From contig NZ_FOAO01000002.1 of NCBI RefSeq assembly GCF_900109665.1, positions 186,001 through 250,000 of the forward strand: 64,000 nt of DNA, given 5' to 3'. Positions 1-11,455 of this stretch are shown piece by piece (position 1 is the stretch's first letter; every line of letters begins with the position of its first letter). This DNA is from Blastococcus sp. DSM 46786. GTDB lineage: Bacteria > Actinomycetota > Actinomycetes > Mycobacteriales > Geodermatophilaceae. The translations under genes were made by a program, and so were the position numbers. The notes beneath the pieces were generated by a model. That model worked only from the letters and a program-made list of their open reading frames with translations, was not told the DNA's origin and searched no databases.

Positions 1-800
1 AGGGCGCGGCCAACGCGGTGCTCAAGATGATCGAGGAGCCGCCGCCGCGGACGGTCGTCATGCTGTGCGCGCCGAGCCTGCACCCCGACGACATCTCCGT
101 GACCGTCCGGTCCCGCTGCCGGGTGATCGGCCTGCGGACGCCGACGGTGGACGCGATCGCCGACGTCCTGATCCGGCGCGACGCCGTCGACCCCGCGCTG
201 GCCGCCTGGTCGGCGGGTGCCTCCGGCGGCCACGTCGGCCGGGCCCGCCGGCTCGCCCGCGACGAGGAGGCCCGGCTCACCCGCAAGGCGGTGCTGGACG
301 TGCCGCTGCGGCTGGTGTCGCTGGCCGCCTGCCTCGACGCTGCCGACGATCTCCTGGGCGCGGCCAAGGAGGAGACCGAGGCGGCCACCGGGGTCCGGGA
401 CGCCGCCGAGACCGAAGCGCTGAAGGCGAGCCTGGGCGTGGGCGCCCGCGGGCCCGGCGTGGCGGCCGGCCGGGGCGGTGCCGGGCAGCTGAAGGAGCTG
501 GAGCGCCAGCAGCAGCGGCGAGCCACCCGCATCGGCCGCGACTCCTTCGACCGGGCACTGGTCGACCTCGCCGGGCTCTACCGGGACGCGCTCGTCCGGT
601 GCTCCGCACCGGGGGAGACCCTGCCGCTCAACCACCCCGACCGTCGGGCGGACGCCGAGGAGCTGGGCCGGCGGATCGGGGCGGAGGGGGCGCTGCGCCG
701 CATCGAGGCGATCCTCGACTGCCGCCGTGCGCTGGAGCAGAACGTGAAGCCGCAGGTCGCTCTGGAGGCGCTCACCGTCGCGCTCCGCCTGCCGTCCTGA
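1..800 (+). CDS. holB: DNA polymerase III delta-prime subunit, 3' part
   Basis: Clamp-loader subunit that helps load the sliding clamp during replication. The reading frame is already open at base 3, so the 5' end lies outside the window. The first visible residues (GAANAVLKMIEEPPPRT) match the conserved clamp-loader motif, and the SRC motif (VRSRCR, near base 108) is the arginine-finger region of the family. The C-terminal part (LYRDALV, ending LRLPS) fits the oligomerisation domain. No AAA+ Walker A is visible because of truncation. The downstream gap to the tRNA carries a repeat-family-B copy. The family call is secure. Confidence 0.93.
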   Translation, partial: GAANAVLKMIEEPPPRTVVMLCAPSLHPDDISVTVRSRCRVIGLRTPTVDAIADVLIRRDAVDPALAAWSAGASGGHVGRARRLARDEEARLTRKAVLDVPLRLVSLAACLDAADDLLGAAKEETEAATGVRDAAETEALKASLGVGARGPGVAAGRGGAGQLKELERQQQRRATRIGRDSFDRALVDLAGLYRDALVRCSAPGETLPLNHPDRRADAEELGRRIGAEGALRRIEAILDCRRALEQNVKPQVALEALTVALRLPS

Positions 801-814
801 GGAAGGGTCTCCGA

Positions 815-842
815 CGCTCGCGCCGGACCCTGCAGGAGGGCC
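815..842 (+). repeat. Dispersed repeat family B, copy 1
   Basis: Short GC-rich element whose core reads roughly CGCTCGCGSCGGGACCCTGC, followed by a G-rich run and CC. Similar copies lie at 3400-3428, 16809-16844 and 25123-25157, all intergenic. This copy follows holB directly. Confidence 0.5.
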
Positions 843-873
843 ACCCCTGCGCCGATCCGGCGGCGCGGTGTCG

Positions 874-879
874 TAGGCT
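874..879 (+). promoter_or_regulatory. Candidate -10 box for tRNA-Thr(CGT)
   Basis: TAGGCT lies 13 nt before the first tRNA base. The same hexamer recurs before several start codons in this window. No convincing -35 hexamer was picked out. Confidence 0.5.
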
Positions 880-892
880 GTGCGGGCAGTTC

Positions 893-965
893 GCCGCCTT
901 AGCTCAGTCGGTAGAGCATCTCACTCGTAATGAGAAGGTCGTCGGTTCGATTCCGACAGGCGGCT
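893..965 (+). tRNA. tRNA-Thr (anticodon CGT)
   Basis: Complete cloverleaf. The acceptor arms GCCGCCT and AGGCGGC pair perfectly. The D arm is GCTC/GAGC and the anticodon stem TCTCA/TGAGA encloses loop CTCGTAA, giving anticodon CGT for codon ACG. The T arm GTCGG/CCGAC has loop TTCGATT. The discriminator base is T and CCA is not encoded. A second threonine tRNA (TGT) lies at 44803. Confidence 0.97.
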
Positions 966-973
966 CGCGCAGC

Positions 974-1001
974 ACGGGCCCGTCCACCAGGACGGGCCCG
1001 T
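974..1001 (+). terminator. Hairpin after tRNA-Thr
   Basis: Perfect 11-bp stem, ACGGGCCCGTC against GACGGGCCCGT, with a 6-nt loop, 8 nt after the tRNA. There is no strong T run (TCGTCGTC follows), which is usual for intrinsic terminators in high-GC actinobacteria. Confidence 0.75.
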
Positions 1002-1052
1002 CGTCGTCCCGGGGTCCGCGGGCGCCGCAGCTCCCCGTCCGCGGGGTCGGCT

Positions 1053-1086
1053 GACGGCGGCACGCCCCGGAGGGTGTGCCGCCGTC
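1053..1086 (-). terminator. Hairpin downstream of ppa
   Basis: A 15-bp stem with one G-T wobble (GACGGCGGCAC arm) and a 4-nt loop lies about 40 nt past the ppa stop codon. It could also stop transcription arriving from the tRNA side. Confidence 0.65.
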
Positions 1087-1126
1087 GGTGCGTCCGGCGC
1101 CCGGACCCGAGGGTCCCGGCGATCGG

Positions 1127-1621
1127 TCAGTGGTGCGCGGAACCGTTCTTGGCGCGCTCGATCGAGGCGTTGATCTCGGCCTCGGCGGCCTCGCGGCCCA
1201 CCCACTCGGCGCCCTCGACCGACTTGCCCGGCTCGAGGTCCTTGTAGGTCTCGAAGAAGTGCTGGATCTCGAGGCGATCGAACTCCGACACGTCCTCGAT
1301 CTCCTTGAGGTGCGCCACCCGCGGGTCCGTCGCCGGCACGCAGAGGACCTTGTCGTCCCCTCCGGCCTCGTCGGTCATGCGGAACATGCCGATGGCCCGG
1401 CACGTGACCAGGCACCCGGGGAACGTGGGCTCCTCGAGGATCACCAGGGCGTCCAGCGGGTCGCCGTCCTGCCCCAGGGTGTTCTCGATGTAGCCGTAGT
1501 CCGCCGGGTAGCGGGTGGAGGTGAACAGCATCCGGTCCAAGCGGATGCGTCCGGTCTCATGGTCCAGCTCGTACTTGTTCCGCTGGCCCTTCGGGATTTC
1601 TACCGTCACGTCGAACTGCAC
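1127..1621 (-). CDS. ppa: Inorganic pyrophosphatase
   Basis: Soluble family I pyrophosphatase, 164 aa. It hydrolyses PPi to phosphate and pulls biosynthetic reactions forward. The protein begins [20 protein letters not shown] and carries the signature DGDPLDALV, whose acidic residues bind Mg2+. The GTG at 1621 gives the family-typical N-terminus, and a -10-like CACACT (1628-1633, bottom strand) lies 6 nt upstream, suggesting a leaderless message. An in-frame GTG at 1639 would add six residues. Divergent from dacB. Confidence 0.95.
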   Translation of the reverse strand: MQFDVTVEIPKGQRNKYELDHETGRIRLDRMLFTSTRYPADYGYIENTLGQDGDPLDALVILEEPTFPGCLVTCRAIGMFRMTDEAGGDDKVLCVPATDPRVAHLKEIEDVSEFDRLEIQHFFETYKDLEPGKSVEGAEWVGREAAEAEINASIERAKNGSAHH

Positions 1622-1677
1622 GGACGTAGTGTGGCCCACGGGGGACGATCCGGTCGGCGCAGGCCCCCCTGTAGGGG

Positions 1678-3102
1678 GTGGGCACCATCTCGTCGAGCGG
1701 CTCGACGATCGTCACGGCCAACTACGGCCGGTTCCGGCGGCGGATGACCATCGGCATCGTCCTGCTCGTCACCCTCCTCGTCGGAGGCGGTGTCGGGCTG
1801 GGTGTCTTCCTGGGCACCGACCCGGGCGCGGGGGACGGCGCCGTCGCCGTCCCCGACGCCGTGCTGCCCGACCTCGGCGAGGCCGATCCCGTGCTGGCCG
1901 CGCTCTCCGCCGACGCCCCGGTGCCCGACCCCGCCGTCCTCGACGCCGTGCTCACCCCGCTGGTCAGCGGCCCCCCGCTGGGGCCCGGGACGACGGCCCA
2001 GGTCGTCGACGTGGCCACCGGTGCGGTCCTCTACGACCGGGACGCCGGGGCCCCGCTGACGCCGGCCTCCACCGCCAAGCTGCTCACCGCCACCGCCGCG
2101 CTCACCACCCTCGACCCGGCCGAGACGTTCGAGACCCGCGTGGTGGCCGGCTCGGTGCCCGGTGAGGTGGTGCTCGTGGGCGGTGGGGACCCGACGCTGT
2201 CGCGCACCGAGCCCTCGCTGACCTACCCCGGCGCCCCGACGATGGCCGACCTCGCGACCCAGGTGGTCGCCGCGCTCCCCGCCGGTACCCCCGTCACCCG
2301 CATCGTGGTCGACAGCTCCCTGTTCAGCGGCGCGCTCACCGCCAGCGGCTGGGGCCCGGGGGACGCGCCCTCCAGCTACGCCGCACCGATCACCGCCACC
2401 GCCGTCGACGGCGCGCGGGTCAGCCCCGGGGCGCTCGCGCGCAGCGGCCAGCCCGGCCTCGACGCGGGCGCCGCGCTGGCCGACGCCCTGGGTGCCCCCG
2501 GTGCCGCGGTGGTCCTCGGCCAGGCCCCCGCCGGCGCGCGGACCCTCGGCACCGTGGAGTCCGCGCCGGTCGCGCGGCTGGTCGAGCAGGCGCTGTCGCA
2601 GTCGGACAACGTGCTCGCCGAGGTGCTGGCCAGGCACGTGGCGCTGTCGCGGGGGGAGCCGGCCACGTTCGAGGGCGCGGCGCGGGCCGTCGTCGCCGCG
2701 CTGGACGAGGCCGGGCTCGACGTCACCGGCGTCACCCTGGCCGACGGCAGCGGCCTGTCCCGGGAGGACGTCGTGACGGCCGAGCTGCTCACCGCCCTGG
2801 TGCGCGGTGCGGCCGACGGCAGCCTCGGCGACGCCGCCGGGCTGCTGCCCGGCCTGCCGGTGGCCGGCTACGACGGCACGCTCGCCGACCGCGGCGACGA
2901 CGACCCCACGACCGCGCCGGGCACGGTGCGCGCGAAGACCGGCACGCTGCTGGGCGTCAACGCCCTCGCCGGCACGGTCGTGACCGCGGACGGGCGGCTG
3001 CTGGCCTTCGCGGTGGTGGCCGACGAGGCGACCGGCAGCGAGGTGGCCGCGGAGGCCGCCCTGGACCAGTTCGCCGCCACGCTGGCCGCCTGCGGCTGCT
3101 AG
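1678..3102 (+). CDS. dacB: D-alanyl-D-alanine carboxypeptidase/endopeptidase (PBP4 type)
   Basis: Class C penicillin-binding protein that trims peptidoglycan side chains outside the membrane. Up to 474 aa. A cytoplasmic stub is followed by a membrane/signal segment ([20 protein letters not shown], from residue 23). The three active-site motifs are present in order: STAK ([11 protein letters not shown]), SDN (QSDNVLAEV) and KTG ([16 protein letters not shown]). The large insert between STAK and SDN is typical of PBP4/DacB. The start is uncertain: GTG 1678 or ATG 1744, the latter leaving almost no cytoplasmic tail. Next to ppa and tilS as in mycobacteria. Confidence 0.93.
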   Translation: MGTISSSGSTIVTANYGRFRRRMTIGIVLLVTLLVGGGVGLGVFLGTDPGAGDGAVAVPDAVLPDLGEADPVLAALSADAPVPDPAVLDAVLTPLVSGPPLGPGTTAQVVDVATGAVLYDRDAGAPLTPASTAKLLTATAALTTLDPAETFETRVVAGSVPGEVVLVGGGDPTLSRTEPSLTYPGAPTMADLATQVVAALPAGTPVTRIVVDSSLFSGALTASGWGPGDAPSSYAAPITATAVDGARVSPGALARSGQPGLDAGAALADALGAPGAAVVLGQAPAGARTLGTVESAPVARLVEQALSQSDNVLAEVLARHVALSRGEPATFEGAARAVVAALDEAGLDVTGVTLADGSGLSREDVVTAELLTALVRGAADGSLGDAAGLLPGLPVAGYDGTLADRGDDDPTTAPGTVRAKTGTLLGVNALAGTVVTADGRLLAFAVVADEATGSEVAAEAALDQFAATLAACGC

Positions 3103-3440
3103 GAGGACCCCCGCTCGCACGAGTACGGCACAGGTGCGCGGTCCTGTGGGACATCACCACGGGAGCCGAGACTCCGACGCGCCGGCCCCTCACGGATCTC
3201 ACCGGCCGGCGTGTGCGCTGACGACCCCTTCTGGCCACCCTCGGAATCGGACATCAGCGCGCGCGCTGGTCGGTGTTCGATCGTCTGGTCTGAGCGTGGG
3301 CCCGGTCCGATGTCCCACATCCATGCCCACCTGTTTGCCGCACCGGTGCCCGCAGGTTGCGGTGAGCCTCTGGACGGGGCCGGACGGCAACCGGTCGCAC
3401 GCTCGCGGCGGGCCCCTGCGGCAGGGCCTACGGTGAAGCG
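3103..3440. other. 338-bp gap between dacB and the metalloprotease gene
   Basis: No convincing coding sequence. It holds a repeat-family-B-like segment at 3400-3428 and a TACGGT box at 3429-3434 just before the next start codon. Several short GC-rich inverted repeats are scattered through it, but none is strong enough to name a terminator. Confidence 0.6.
3400..3428 (+). repeat. Dispersed repeat family B, divergent copy 2
   Basis: CGCTCGCGGCGGG followed by CCCCTGCGGCAGGGCC resembles the other family B copies but is less exact. It abuts the -10 box of the next gene. Confidence 0.35.
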
Positions 3441-4526
3441 ATGAGCAGCGCCTCCTCGATGGTCGACTGGGACCTGGCCGGACGTACGGCCCGCCGGCTG
3501 GTCAGCGGCGGCCCGAGCACCACCCGGGAGGAGGCCGCCGCGGTCGTCGCCGAGCTGCACCGCGCCGCGGCCACCGCCGTCGCGCACGTCGAGGAGCTCA
3601 CCGGGCTGCGGCCGGTGCCCGGGGGGCCGGTCCCCGAGGTCGCCGTCGTCGACCGGCCGGGCTGGGCCGACGCCAACGCCCGCGGCATGGCCGCCCTGCT
3701 CGACCCGCTGGTCGAGAAGCTGGCCGAGCGCACGGGCAACCGCCCCGGCGCCCTCGCCACCGCGATCGGCTCGCGCGCCACCGGGTTCCAGGCAGGCGGG
3801 CTGCTGGCCTTCCTCTCGTCGCGGGTCCTGGGGCAGTACGAGATCTTCGGGACCGGCGGCCGGCTGCTGCTCGTGGCGCCGAACATCGTGGCGACCGAGC
3901 GGAAGCTGGGCGTCGACCCCTCGGACTTCCGGCTCTGGGTCTGCCTGCACGAGGTCACCCACCAGCTCCAGTTCACCGGGGTGCCGTGGCTGAGCGGCTA
4001 CCTCGAGGCGCAGATCGCCGAGTTCGTCGCCGCCACCGACCTGGCACCGGACGTGCTGCGCGAGCGCCTGCAGGACCTGCTGCGCAGCCTCGCCGACGCG
4101 GTCCGGGGTGGTGGGGACGGCGCCCCGGAGGGCCTGATGGCGCTCGTGCGCGACCCGCGGCAGCGGGCGGTGCTGGACCGGGTGACCGCGGTGATGAGCC
4201 TGGTCGAGGGGCACGCCGAATACGTCATGGACGGCGTCGGCCCCGACGTCGTGCCGTCGGTGCGCACGCTGCGCAAGCGGTTCGCGCAGCGCCGCAAGGG
4301 CCGGGGGCCGCTGGACCGGGTGCTGCGCCGGCTGCTGGGCCTGGAGCAGAAGATGAAGCAGTACGCCGACGGCCGGCACTTCGTCGGCGGCGTGGTGGAG
4401 CTCGCGGGCATGGAGGGCTTCAACCGGGTCTGGGAGGGGCCGGCGAACCTGCCGCTCGTCGAGGAGCTCACCGCCCCGCACCTGTGGGTCGAGCGGGTGC
4501 TCGGGCGCCCCGCCCTGCCCGCCTGA
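3441..4526 (+). CDS. Zinc-dependent metalloprotease family protein (DUF2342)
   Basis: 361 aa, related to the actinobacterial DUF2342 / F420-biosynthesis-associated hydrolase family. A zincin motif HEVTH ([10 protein letters not shown], about residue 175) supplies two zinc-binding His and the catalytic Glu. The second half carries the conserved [10 protein letters not shown] and [14 protein letters not shown] blocks. No signal peptide, so probably cytoplasmic. Substrate unknown. TACGGT (3429-3434) lies 6 nt before the ATG, so the message is probably leaderless. It sits just before tilS, as Rv3626c does in M. tuberculosis. Confidence 0.88.
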   Translation: MSSASSMVDWDLAGRTARRLVSGGPSTTREEAAAVVAELHRAAATAVAHVEELTGLRPVPGGPVPEVAVVDRPGWADANARGMAALLDPLVEKLAERTGNRPGALATAIGSRATGFQAGGLLAFLSSRVLGQYEIFGTGGRLLLVAPNIVATERKLGVDPSDFRLWVCLHEVTHQLQFTGVPWLSGYLEAQIAEFVAATDLAPDVLRERLQDLLRSLADAVRGGGDGAPEGLMALVRDPRQRAVLDRVTAVMSLVEGHAEYVMDGVGPDVVPSVRTLRKRFAQRRKGRGPLDRVLRRLLGLEQKMKQYADGRHFVGGVVELAGMEGFNRVWEGPANLPLVEELTAPHLWVERVLGRPALPA

Positions 4527-4531
4527 GGCCG

Positions 4532-5560
4532 GTGGCAGGACCACCCCGCGCGGTCGCGGAGGTGCGGCGCGCGGTCCGCGACGGGCTGCGCGCCGACGAC
4601 CGGCCGGTGCTCGCCGCCTGCAGCGGCGGAGCGGACTCGGTGGCCCTGGCCGCCGCGCTCGCCTTCGAGGCCCGCCACGCGGGGGCGCGGGTCGGCGGGG
4701 CCACCGTCGACCACGGGCTGCAGCCCGGATCGGCCGGGCGCGCGAAGGGCACGGCCGCGGTGCTGCGCCGGCTCGGCCTGGACCCGGTGCTCGTGCTGAC
4801 CGTCCGGGTGGGGGACGACGGCGGCCCCGAGGGCGCGGCGCGCACCGCCCGCTACGCGGCGCTGGCGACCGCGGCCCGGGAGCACGGCGCCCGCGTCGCG
4901 CTCGGGCACACCCTGGACGACCAGGCCGAGACCGTCCTCCTCGGCCTGGGCCGCGGCTCGGGCCCGCGGTCGGTCGCCGGCATGGTGCCCGAGCGCGAGG
5001 TCGACGGCGTCGGCTGGTGGCGCCCGTTCCTGGGCGTCCGCCGGGTGACCACCCGGCAGGCGTGCGCCGACCAGGGCCTGCCGGTCTGGGACGACCCGTG
5101 GAACGCCGACTCCGCCTACACCCGGGTCCGGCTGCGGACGGAGGCGCTGCCGCTGCTGGAGGAGGTGCTCGGCGGCGGGGTGGCCCCCGCGCTGGCCCGC
5201 ACCGCGGTGCTGCTGCGGGAGGACCTCGACGCCCTCGACGCCCTGGCGGCCGCGGAGCTCGCGCGGCTGGCGGCCGGGTCCGGGGACGGCGGGCTCCCGG
5301 CCCGGCCGCTCGGGGCGCTGCCGGCCGCGCTCCGCCGGCGGGTGCTGCGCGGCTGGCTGCGCGGCGCCGGCGTCCCCGACCTGCAGGCGGTGCACCTCCG
5401 CGCGGTCGAGACGCTGGTCACCCGCTGGCGGGGGCAGGGCGTGGTCGACCTACCCGGCGGCGCAGGTGTCGTCCGGGCGTCTGGCACCCTGGTGCTGCTG
5501 CCGCCGGAGCACCGGCGCGGCACCCCCGGACCCGCACCCCACGAGGAGCTCACTCCGTGA
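4532..5560 (+). CDS. tilS: tRNA(Ile)-lysidine synthase
   Basis: 342 aa. Uses ATP and lysine to convert C34 of tRNA-Ile(CAU) to lysidine, changing the codon read from AUG to AUA; essential in most bacteria. The N-terminal PP-loop SGGADS ([11 protein letters not shown], about residue 29) binds ATP, and [12 protein letters not shown] is the family's second signature. GTG at 4532 follows the previous stop by 5 nt. The longer open frame upstream only shadows the metalloprotease gene. The stop overlaps the hpt start (GTGA). Confidence 0.94.
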   Translation: MAGPPRAVAEVRRAVRDGLRADDRPVLAACSGGADSVALAAALAFEARHAGARVGGATVDHGLQPGSAGRAKGTAAVLRRLGLDPVLVLTVRVGDDGGPEGAARTARYAALATAAREHGARVALGHTLDDQAETVLLGLGRGSGPRSVAGMVPEREVDGVGWWRPFLGVRRVTTRQACADQGLPVWDDPWNADSAYTRVRLRTEALPLLEEVLGGGVAPALARTAVLLREDLDALDALAAAELARLAAGSGDGGLPARPLGALPAALRRRVLRGWLRGAGVPDLQAVHLRAVETLVTRWRGQGVVDLPGGAGVVRASGTLVLLPPEHRRGTPGPAPHEELTP

Positions 5561-6141
5561 CGGAGCCTGCCAGCACGCCCGGCGCACTCGGTCCCGACCA
5601 CGGCTACGGCCCGGACATCGACCACGTCCTGCTCAGCGAGGAGCAGATCCGCGAGAAGATCGCCGAGCTCGCCGCGGCGGTCGCCGCCGACTACGCGGGC
5701 CGGGAGGTCCTCCTGGTCGGCGTGCTCAAGGGTGCGGTGCTCTTCATGAGCGACTTCGCCCGCGCGCTGCAGCTGCCCACCCAGATGGAGTTCATGGCGG
5801 TCTCGTCCTACGGGTCGTCCACCAGCTCCTCGGGGGTCGTGCGCATCCTCAAGGACCTCGACCGGGACATCACCGGCAAGCACGTGCTGGTGCTCGAGGA
5901 CATCATCGACTCCGGGCTGACGCTCTCGTGGCTGCTGAAGAACCTGGGCGGCCGTGCACCGGCGTCACTGGAGGTCTGCGCCCTGCTGCGCAAGCCCGAC
6001 GCGGTCAAGGTCGAGGTGCCGGTCAAGTACATCGGCTTCGACATCCCTAACGAGTTCGTCGTCGGGTACGGCCTGGACTACGCCGAGCGATACCGCGACC
6101 TGCCCTACATCGCCACCCTGAAGCCCGAGGTCTACCAGTAA
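5557..6141 (+). CDS. hpt: Hypoxanthine phosphoribosyltransferase
   Basis: 194 aa purine-salvage enzyme converting hypoxanthine or guanine plus PRPP to IMP or GMP. The PRPP-binding motif is [18 protein letters not shown]. The C-terminal [20 protein letters not shown] block is characteristic of bacterial HPRT. GTG at 5557 overlaps the tilS stop by 4 nt, with GAGGAG about 10 nt upstream. The tilS-hpt-ftsH order is conserved in many bacteria. Confidence 0.96.
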   Translation: MTEPASTPGALGPDHGYGPDIDHVLLSEEQIREKIAELAAAVAADYAGREVLLVGVLKGAVLFMSDFARALQLPTQMEFMAVSSYGSSTSSSGVVRILKDLDRDITGKHVLVLEDIIDSGLTLSWLLKNLGGRAPASLEVCALLRKPDAVKVEVPVKYIGFDIPNEFVVGYGLDYAERYRDLPYIATLKPEVYQ

Positions 6142-6532
6142 CTCTGTCGTCCTCCGGACGACGACCGCCACCAGGTGCCGTCCCCCGGTTGCGCTGAGCC
6201 CTGTCGTCGCAGCCGGCGAGGACCCTCCGGGCCCGTCACCGTCTCCGACCCTCGCGGGGCGGCTCACCTCGGTGCCGCGACTCCCGACTGCCCCCGGCTC
6301 GGGCTCGGCGGCCTCGTCGTGTCCGCCGAGGACCCTCCGGGCCCGTCGCCGGCCACGACACCCGGGCGGGTGGGCTCCCAGCTCGCACGCAGGAGTTCTC
6401 CAGGTCCACCGGTGTACCGTCGATCCCGACGACGCTGCACCCGAGCGCCGGGGTCCGTACCCGGGCCGTTCGAGGCGTCCCCGGGACGATCAGGAGGGTC
6501 GACGGGCGCCATCCGGCGCCCGGTATCGGTGT
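6142..6532. other. 391-bp gap between hpt and ftsH with repeats
   Basis: No coding sequence supported. It contains repeat family A copy 1 (6144-6261) and a 21-bp segment at 6217-6237 (starting CGAGGACCCTCCGG) that recurs exactly at 6327-6347. It must also hold the ftsH promoter, which I could not place. An AGGAGG at 6492 is too far from the ftsH ATG to act as its ribosome site. Confidence 0.6.
6144..6261 (+). repeat. Dispersed repeat family A, copy 1 (118 bp)
   Basis: Begins CTGTCGTCCTCCGGACGAC and ends GACCCTCGCGGGGCG. The second copy at 28106-28223 has the same length, identical ends and a clearly similar middle. The first 19 bases include a 7-bp stem (GTCGTCC/GGACGAC), so the element may end transcription after hpt. 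Both copies begin near the 3' end of a gene (hpt, and clpC after its terminator). Confidence 0.8.
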
Positions 6533-8503
<1,971 letters not shown>

Positions 8504-8516
8504 GCCGGGCCGACCG

Positions 8517-9134
8517 ATGAGCGAGATCCCGGCCGAGCCGGAGGACCAGCTGCTGACCCCGGCCCCCGGGGTCGACCAGGAGCGGGCCGCGGCGGCGATC
8601 CGCGAACTGCTGGTCGCGGTCGGTGAGGACCCCGACCGCCCGGGCCTGCAGGACACCCCGGCGCGCGTCGCCCGGGCCTACGCGGAGACCTTCGCCGGTC
8701 TCCGGCAGGACCCGTTCGACATCCTCGCGACGACGTTCGACGAGGACCACGACGAACTGGTGCTGGTCAAGGACATCCCGATGTACTCGACCTGCGAGCA
8801 CCACCTGGTGCCCTTCCACGGGGTCGCGCACGTCGCGTACATCCCCGGGGAGGACGGGCGGGTCACCGGGTTGTCCAAGCTCGCCCGGCTGGTCGAGGTC
8901 TACGCCCGGCGCCCCCAGGTGCAGGAGCGGATGACCCGGCAGATCGCCGACGCGCTCAACGACGCGCTGAAGCCGCGCGGCGTCCTGGTGGTCGTGCAGG
9001 CCGAGCACCTGTGCATGGCCATGCGCGGCATCCGCAAGCCCGGCTCCTCCACGGTCACCTCCGCGGTCCGCGGCATCTTCCGCGAGAACGCGGCGACCCG
9101 CAGCGAGGCGATGGGCCTCGTCCTCGGCCGGTGA
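8517..9134 (+). CDS. folE: GTP cyclohydrolase I
   Basis: 205 aa. Catalyses the first step of folate synthesis, GTP to 7,8-dihydroneopterin triphosphate. Zinc ligands lie in [10 protein letters not shown] and in the later [10 protein letters not shown] segment; [20 protein letters not shown] is the usual core. ATG 8517 was preferred over an upstream in-frame GTG at 8478 that lies inside ftsH. First gene of folE-folP-folB-folK. Confidence 0.97.
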   Translation: MSEIPAEPEDQLLTPAPGVDQERAAAAIRELLVAVGEDPDRPGLQDTPARVARAYAETFAGLRQDPFDILATTFDEDHDELVLVKDIPMYSTCEHHLVPFHGVAHVAYIPGEDGRVTGLSKLARLVEVYARRPQVQERMTRQIADALNDALKPRGVLVVVQAEHLCMAMRGIRKPGSSTVTSAVRGIFRENAATRSEAMGLVLGR

Positions 9135-9147
9135 GCAGGAGAGGGCG

Positions 9148-10008
9148 ATGACCGCGGCGGAGCTGCCGCGGCCGGGCCGCTGCCTGGTGATGGGCGTCCT
9201 CAACGTCACTCCGGACTCCTTCTCCGACGGCGGCTGCTTCGCCGACGCGGGCAGCGCGATCGCGCACGGCCTGGCGATGCACGCCGCGGGCGCGGACTAC
9301 GTCGACGTCGGCGGCGAGTCGACCCGTCCCGGCGCCGACCGGGTCGACGCCGAGGAGGAGTCCCGCCGCGTCGTCCCCGTGATCCGGGAGCTCTCCGCGG
9401 CGGGGGTGCGCACCAGCGTCGACACCACCCGTGCCGAGGTGGCGGAGGCGGCGCTGCACGCGGGCGCGGTGCTGGTCAACGACATCAGCGGCGGGCTGGC
9501 GGACAAGAACATGGCCGACCTGATCGCCGAGGCCGGTGTGCCGTGGGTGCTCATGCACTGGCGCGGGCACAGCCGGGAGATGTACGCGGCCGCGCAGTAC
9601 GGCGACGTCGTCACGGAGGTCTGCGCCGAGCTGACCGCCCGGGTGGAGGACGTCGTCGCCGCCGGCGTGCGTCCCGGGCAGCTCGTGCTCGACCCGGGCC
9701 TGGGCTTCGCCAAGCGCGCCGAGCACAACTGGGCGCTGCTCGCCGGGCTGGACCGGCTGGTGATCCTGGGGCTGCCCGTGCTGGTCGGCGCGTCCCGCAA
9801 GACGTTCCTGGGCCGGCTGCTGGCCGGGCCCGACGCCCAGCCCCGCCCGGCCGAGGAGCGCGACGCCGCGACCCTCGCCACCACGGTGCTCGCCGCGGAG
9901 GCCGGTGCCTGGGGCGTACGCGTCCACGACGCCGCTGCCTCGGTGGACGCCGTCCGAACCGTGGCCGCCGTGCGCGCGGCGAGAGGAGCCGGCCGTGGCC
10001 ACCCCTGA
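9148..10008 (+). CDS. folP: Dihydropteroate synthase
   Basis: 286 aa TIM-barrel enzyme joining para-aminobenzoate to dihydropterin pyrophosphate; the sulfonamide target. Pterin-site motifs are MGVLNVTPDSFSDGG and DVGGESTRPGA, with SRKTFLG near the C-terminus. AGGAGAGG precedes the ATG. Its 3' end overlaps folB by 14 nt. Confidence 0.96.
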   Translation: MTAAELPRPGRCLVMGVLNVTPDSFSDGGCFADAGSAIAHGLAMHAAGADYVDVGGESTRPGADRVDAEEESRRVVPVIRELSAAGVRTSVDTTRAEVAEAALHAGAVLVNDISGGLADKNMADLIAEAGVPWVLMHWRGHSREMYAAAQYGDVVTEVCAELTARVEDVVAAGVRPGQLVLDPGLGFAKRAEHNWALLAGLDRLVILGLPVLVGASRKTFLGRLLAGPDAQPRPAEERDAATLATTVLAAEAGAWGVRVHDAAASVDAVRTVAAVRAARGAGRGHP

Positions 10009-10363
10009 CCGCATCACCGTGCGCGGGGTCCGCGCCCACGCCCACCACGGCGTCTACGACTTCGAGCGCGAGCGCGGGCAGGTGTTCCGCGTCGACGCCG
10101 TCCTGGAGCTCGACACTTCGGCGGCCGCGGCCGACGACGACCTGGCGCGCACGGTCAACTACGCCGACCTCGCCCAGCAGCTGCACCACGTGCTGTCCGG
10201 CGAGCCGGTCCACCTGCTGGAGACGCTCGCCCAGCGGCTGGCCGACGTCTGCCTCGCCGACGAGCTGGTCGACGCCGTCGAGATCACCGTGCACAAGCCG
10301 GAGGCGGAGCTCGGGGTGCCCTTCGACGACGTCGCCGTCACCATCCGGCGCGAGCGCGCATGA
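9995..10363 (+). CDS. folB: Dihydroneopterin aldolase
   Basis: 122 aa. Converts 7,8-dihydroneopterin to 6-hydroxymethyl-dihydropterin and glycolaldehyde. The start ITVRGVRAHAHHGVYDFERE and the later TVNYADLAQQ and TVHKPEA blocks are typical. GTG 9995, with GAGAGGAGC upstream, overlaps folP; the stop overlaps the folK ATG (ATGA). Confidence 0.94.
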   Translation: MATPDRITVRGVRAHAHHGVYDFERERGQVFRVDAVLELDTSAAAADDDLARTVNYADLAQQLHHVLSGEPVHLLETLAQRLADVCLADELVDAVEITVHKPEAELGVPFDDVAVTIRRERA

Positions 10364-10866
10364 GCCGCGCCGTCCTCTCCCTGGGCGCCAACCTCGGTGA
10401 CCGCGCGAACGAGCTGCGCACCGCGCTCACGGCGCTCAAGGGCGACGGCGTGCTGGTCGCCCGCTCCACCCTCTACGAGACCCCGCCGTGGGGGCCGGTC
10501 GAGCAGCCGCCGTACCTGAACGCCATCGCCGTCGTCCGCGGCGACCGGGACGCCGGCGGCTGGCTGGCGCGGGCCCAGGAGCTGGAGGAGGCGGCCGGCC
10601 GCACCCGCGAGGTGCGCTGGGGCGCCCGCACCCTGGACGTCGACGTGGTCACCGTGACCGGGGACGACGGCGCGCCGGTGATCTCCGACGACCCGGCCCT
10701 GACCCTGCCGCACCCGCGGGCGCACGAGCGGGCGTTCGTGCTGGTGCCCTGGGCGGTCCTGGACCCGACCGCCGTGCTGCCCGGCCGCGGCCGGGTCGCC
10801 GACCTGGTGGCCGCGCTCGACCCCGCCGACGTGGCGGCGGTCGTGCGCTGGGACCACCTCCACTAG
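10360..10866 (+). CDS. folK: 6-hydroxymethyl-7,8-dihydropterin pyrophosphokinase
   Basis: 168 aa. Transfers pyrophosphate from ATP to hydroxymethyl-dihydropterin, making the folP substrate. LSLGANLGDR at the N-terminus, the RxxARTLDVDVV catalytic segment (RWGARTLDVDVV) and LPHPRAHERAFVLVPW are diagnostic. Translationally coupled to folB. Confidence 0.96.
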   Translation: MSRAVLSLGANLGDRANELRTALTALKGDGVLVARSTLYETPPWGPVEQPPYLNAIAVVRGDRDAGGWLARAQELEEAAGRTREVRWGARTLDVDVVTVTGDDGAPVISDDPALTLPHPRAHERAFVLVPWAVLDPTAVLPGRGRVADLVAALDPADVAAVVRWDHLH

Positions 10867-10875
10867 GCGCCGGCC

Positions 10876-11391
10876 GTGACCCCCGTCCGCCGCCGCGACC
10901 TCGTCGTCCTCGCGCTCGGGCTCACGCTCGCCGCGTGGCTGCTGGTCCGTGCCTGGTACGGGGACCTGCCGCCGCTGCGCTGGTGGCTGCCGGCGCCGGT
11001 GGCCGTCCTGGCGCTCGCCGAGGCGCTGGGGGCGCGGGTGCTCCGCACCCGGCTGCAGGCGTTGCGCGAGGCGCGGGCGGGCCGGGGCCCCACCGGGCGC
11101 GATGCCGCGGGCGTCCGCCCGGTGGAGCCGATGCTGGTCGCGCGGCTGGCGGTGCTGGCCCAGGCCAGCGCCTACGTGGGTGGGGTCTTCACCGGCATCT
11201 GGCTCGGCGTGCTCGCCTACGCCGGCCCCGCGGTCGGCCGGCTGCAGGCGGCCGGGAGCGACACGGTGACCGCGTCGCTGGGCCTGCTGGCCTCCCTCGC
11301 CCTGGTCGCCGCGGCGCTGCGGCTGGAAACCGCCTGCCGGGTCCCGCCCGGCTCGGCCGACGACGAGCCGTCCCCGGGGGTGGCGGCCTAA
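10876..11391 (+). CDS. DUF3180 membrane protein
   Basis: 171 aa with about four predicted membrane segments (LVVLALGLTLAAWLLVRAW; WLPAPVAVLALAEAL; YVGGVFTGIWLGVLAYA; LGLLASLALVAAALR). Matches the DUF3180 family that follows folK in many actinobacteria (Rv3605c position). Function unknown. GTG start 9 nt after folK, so probably the last gene of the folate operon. Confidence 0.85.
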   Translation: MTPVRRRDLVVLALGLTLAAWLLVRAWYGDLPPLRWWLPAPVAVLALAEALGARVLRTRLQALREARAGRGPTGRDAAGVRPVEPMLVARLAVLAQASAYVGGVFTGIWLGVLAYAGPAVGRLQAAGSDTVTASLGLLASLALVAAALRLETACRVPPGSADDEPSPGVAA

Positions 11392-11455
11392 CCGGATCGG
11401 GTGCCGCGCAAGAACGGTCAAGCGCCGGCGCCGGTCGAGCCAGCACCCTGGACGC

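Noticed and set aside
3134-3436. A 100-residue open frame in the dacB downstream gap.
   Set aside because: Low-complexity Arg/Pro/His composition, no ribosome site, and overlap with a repeat copy.
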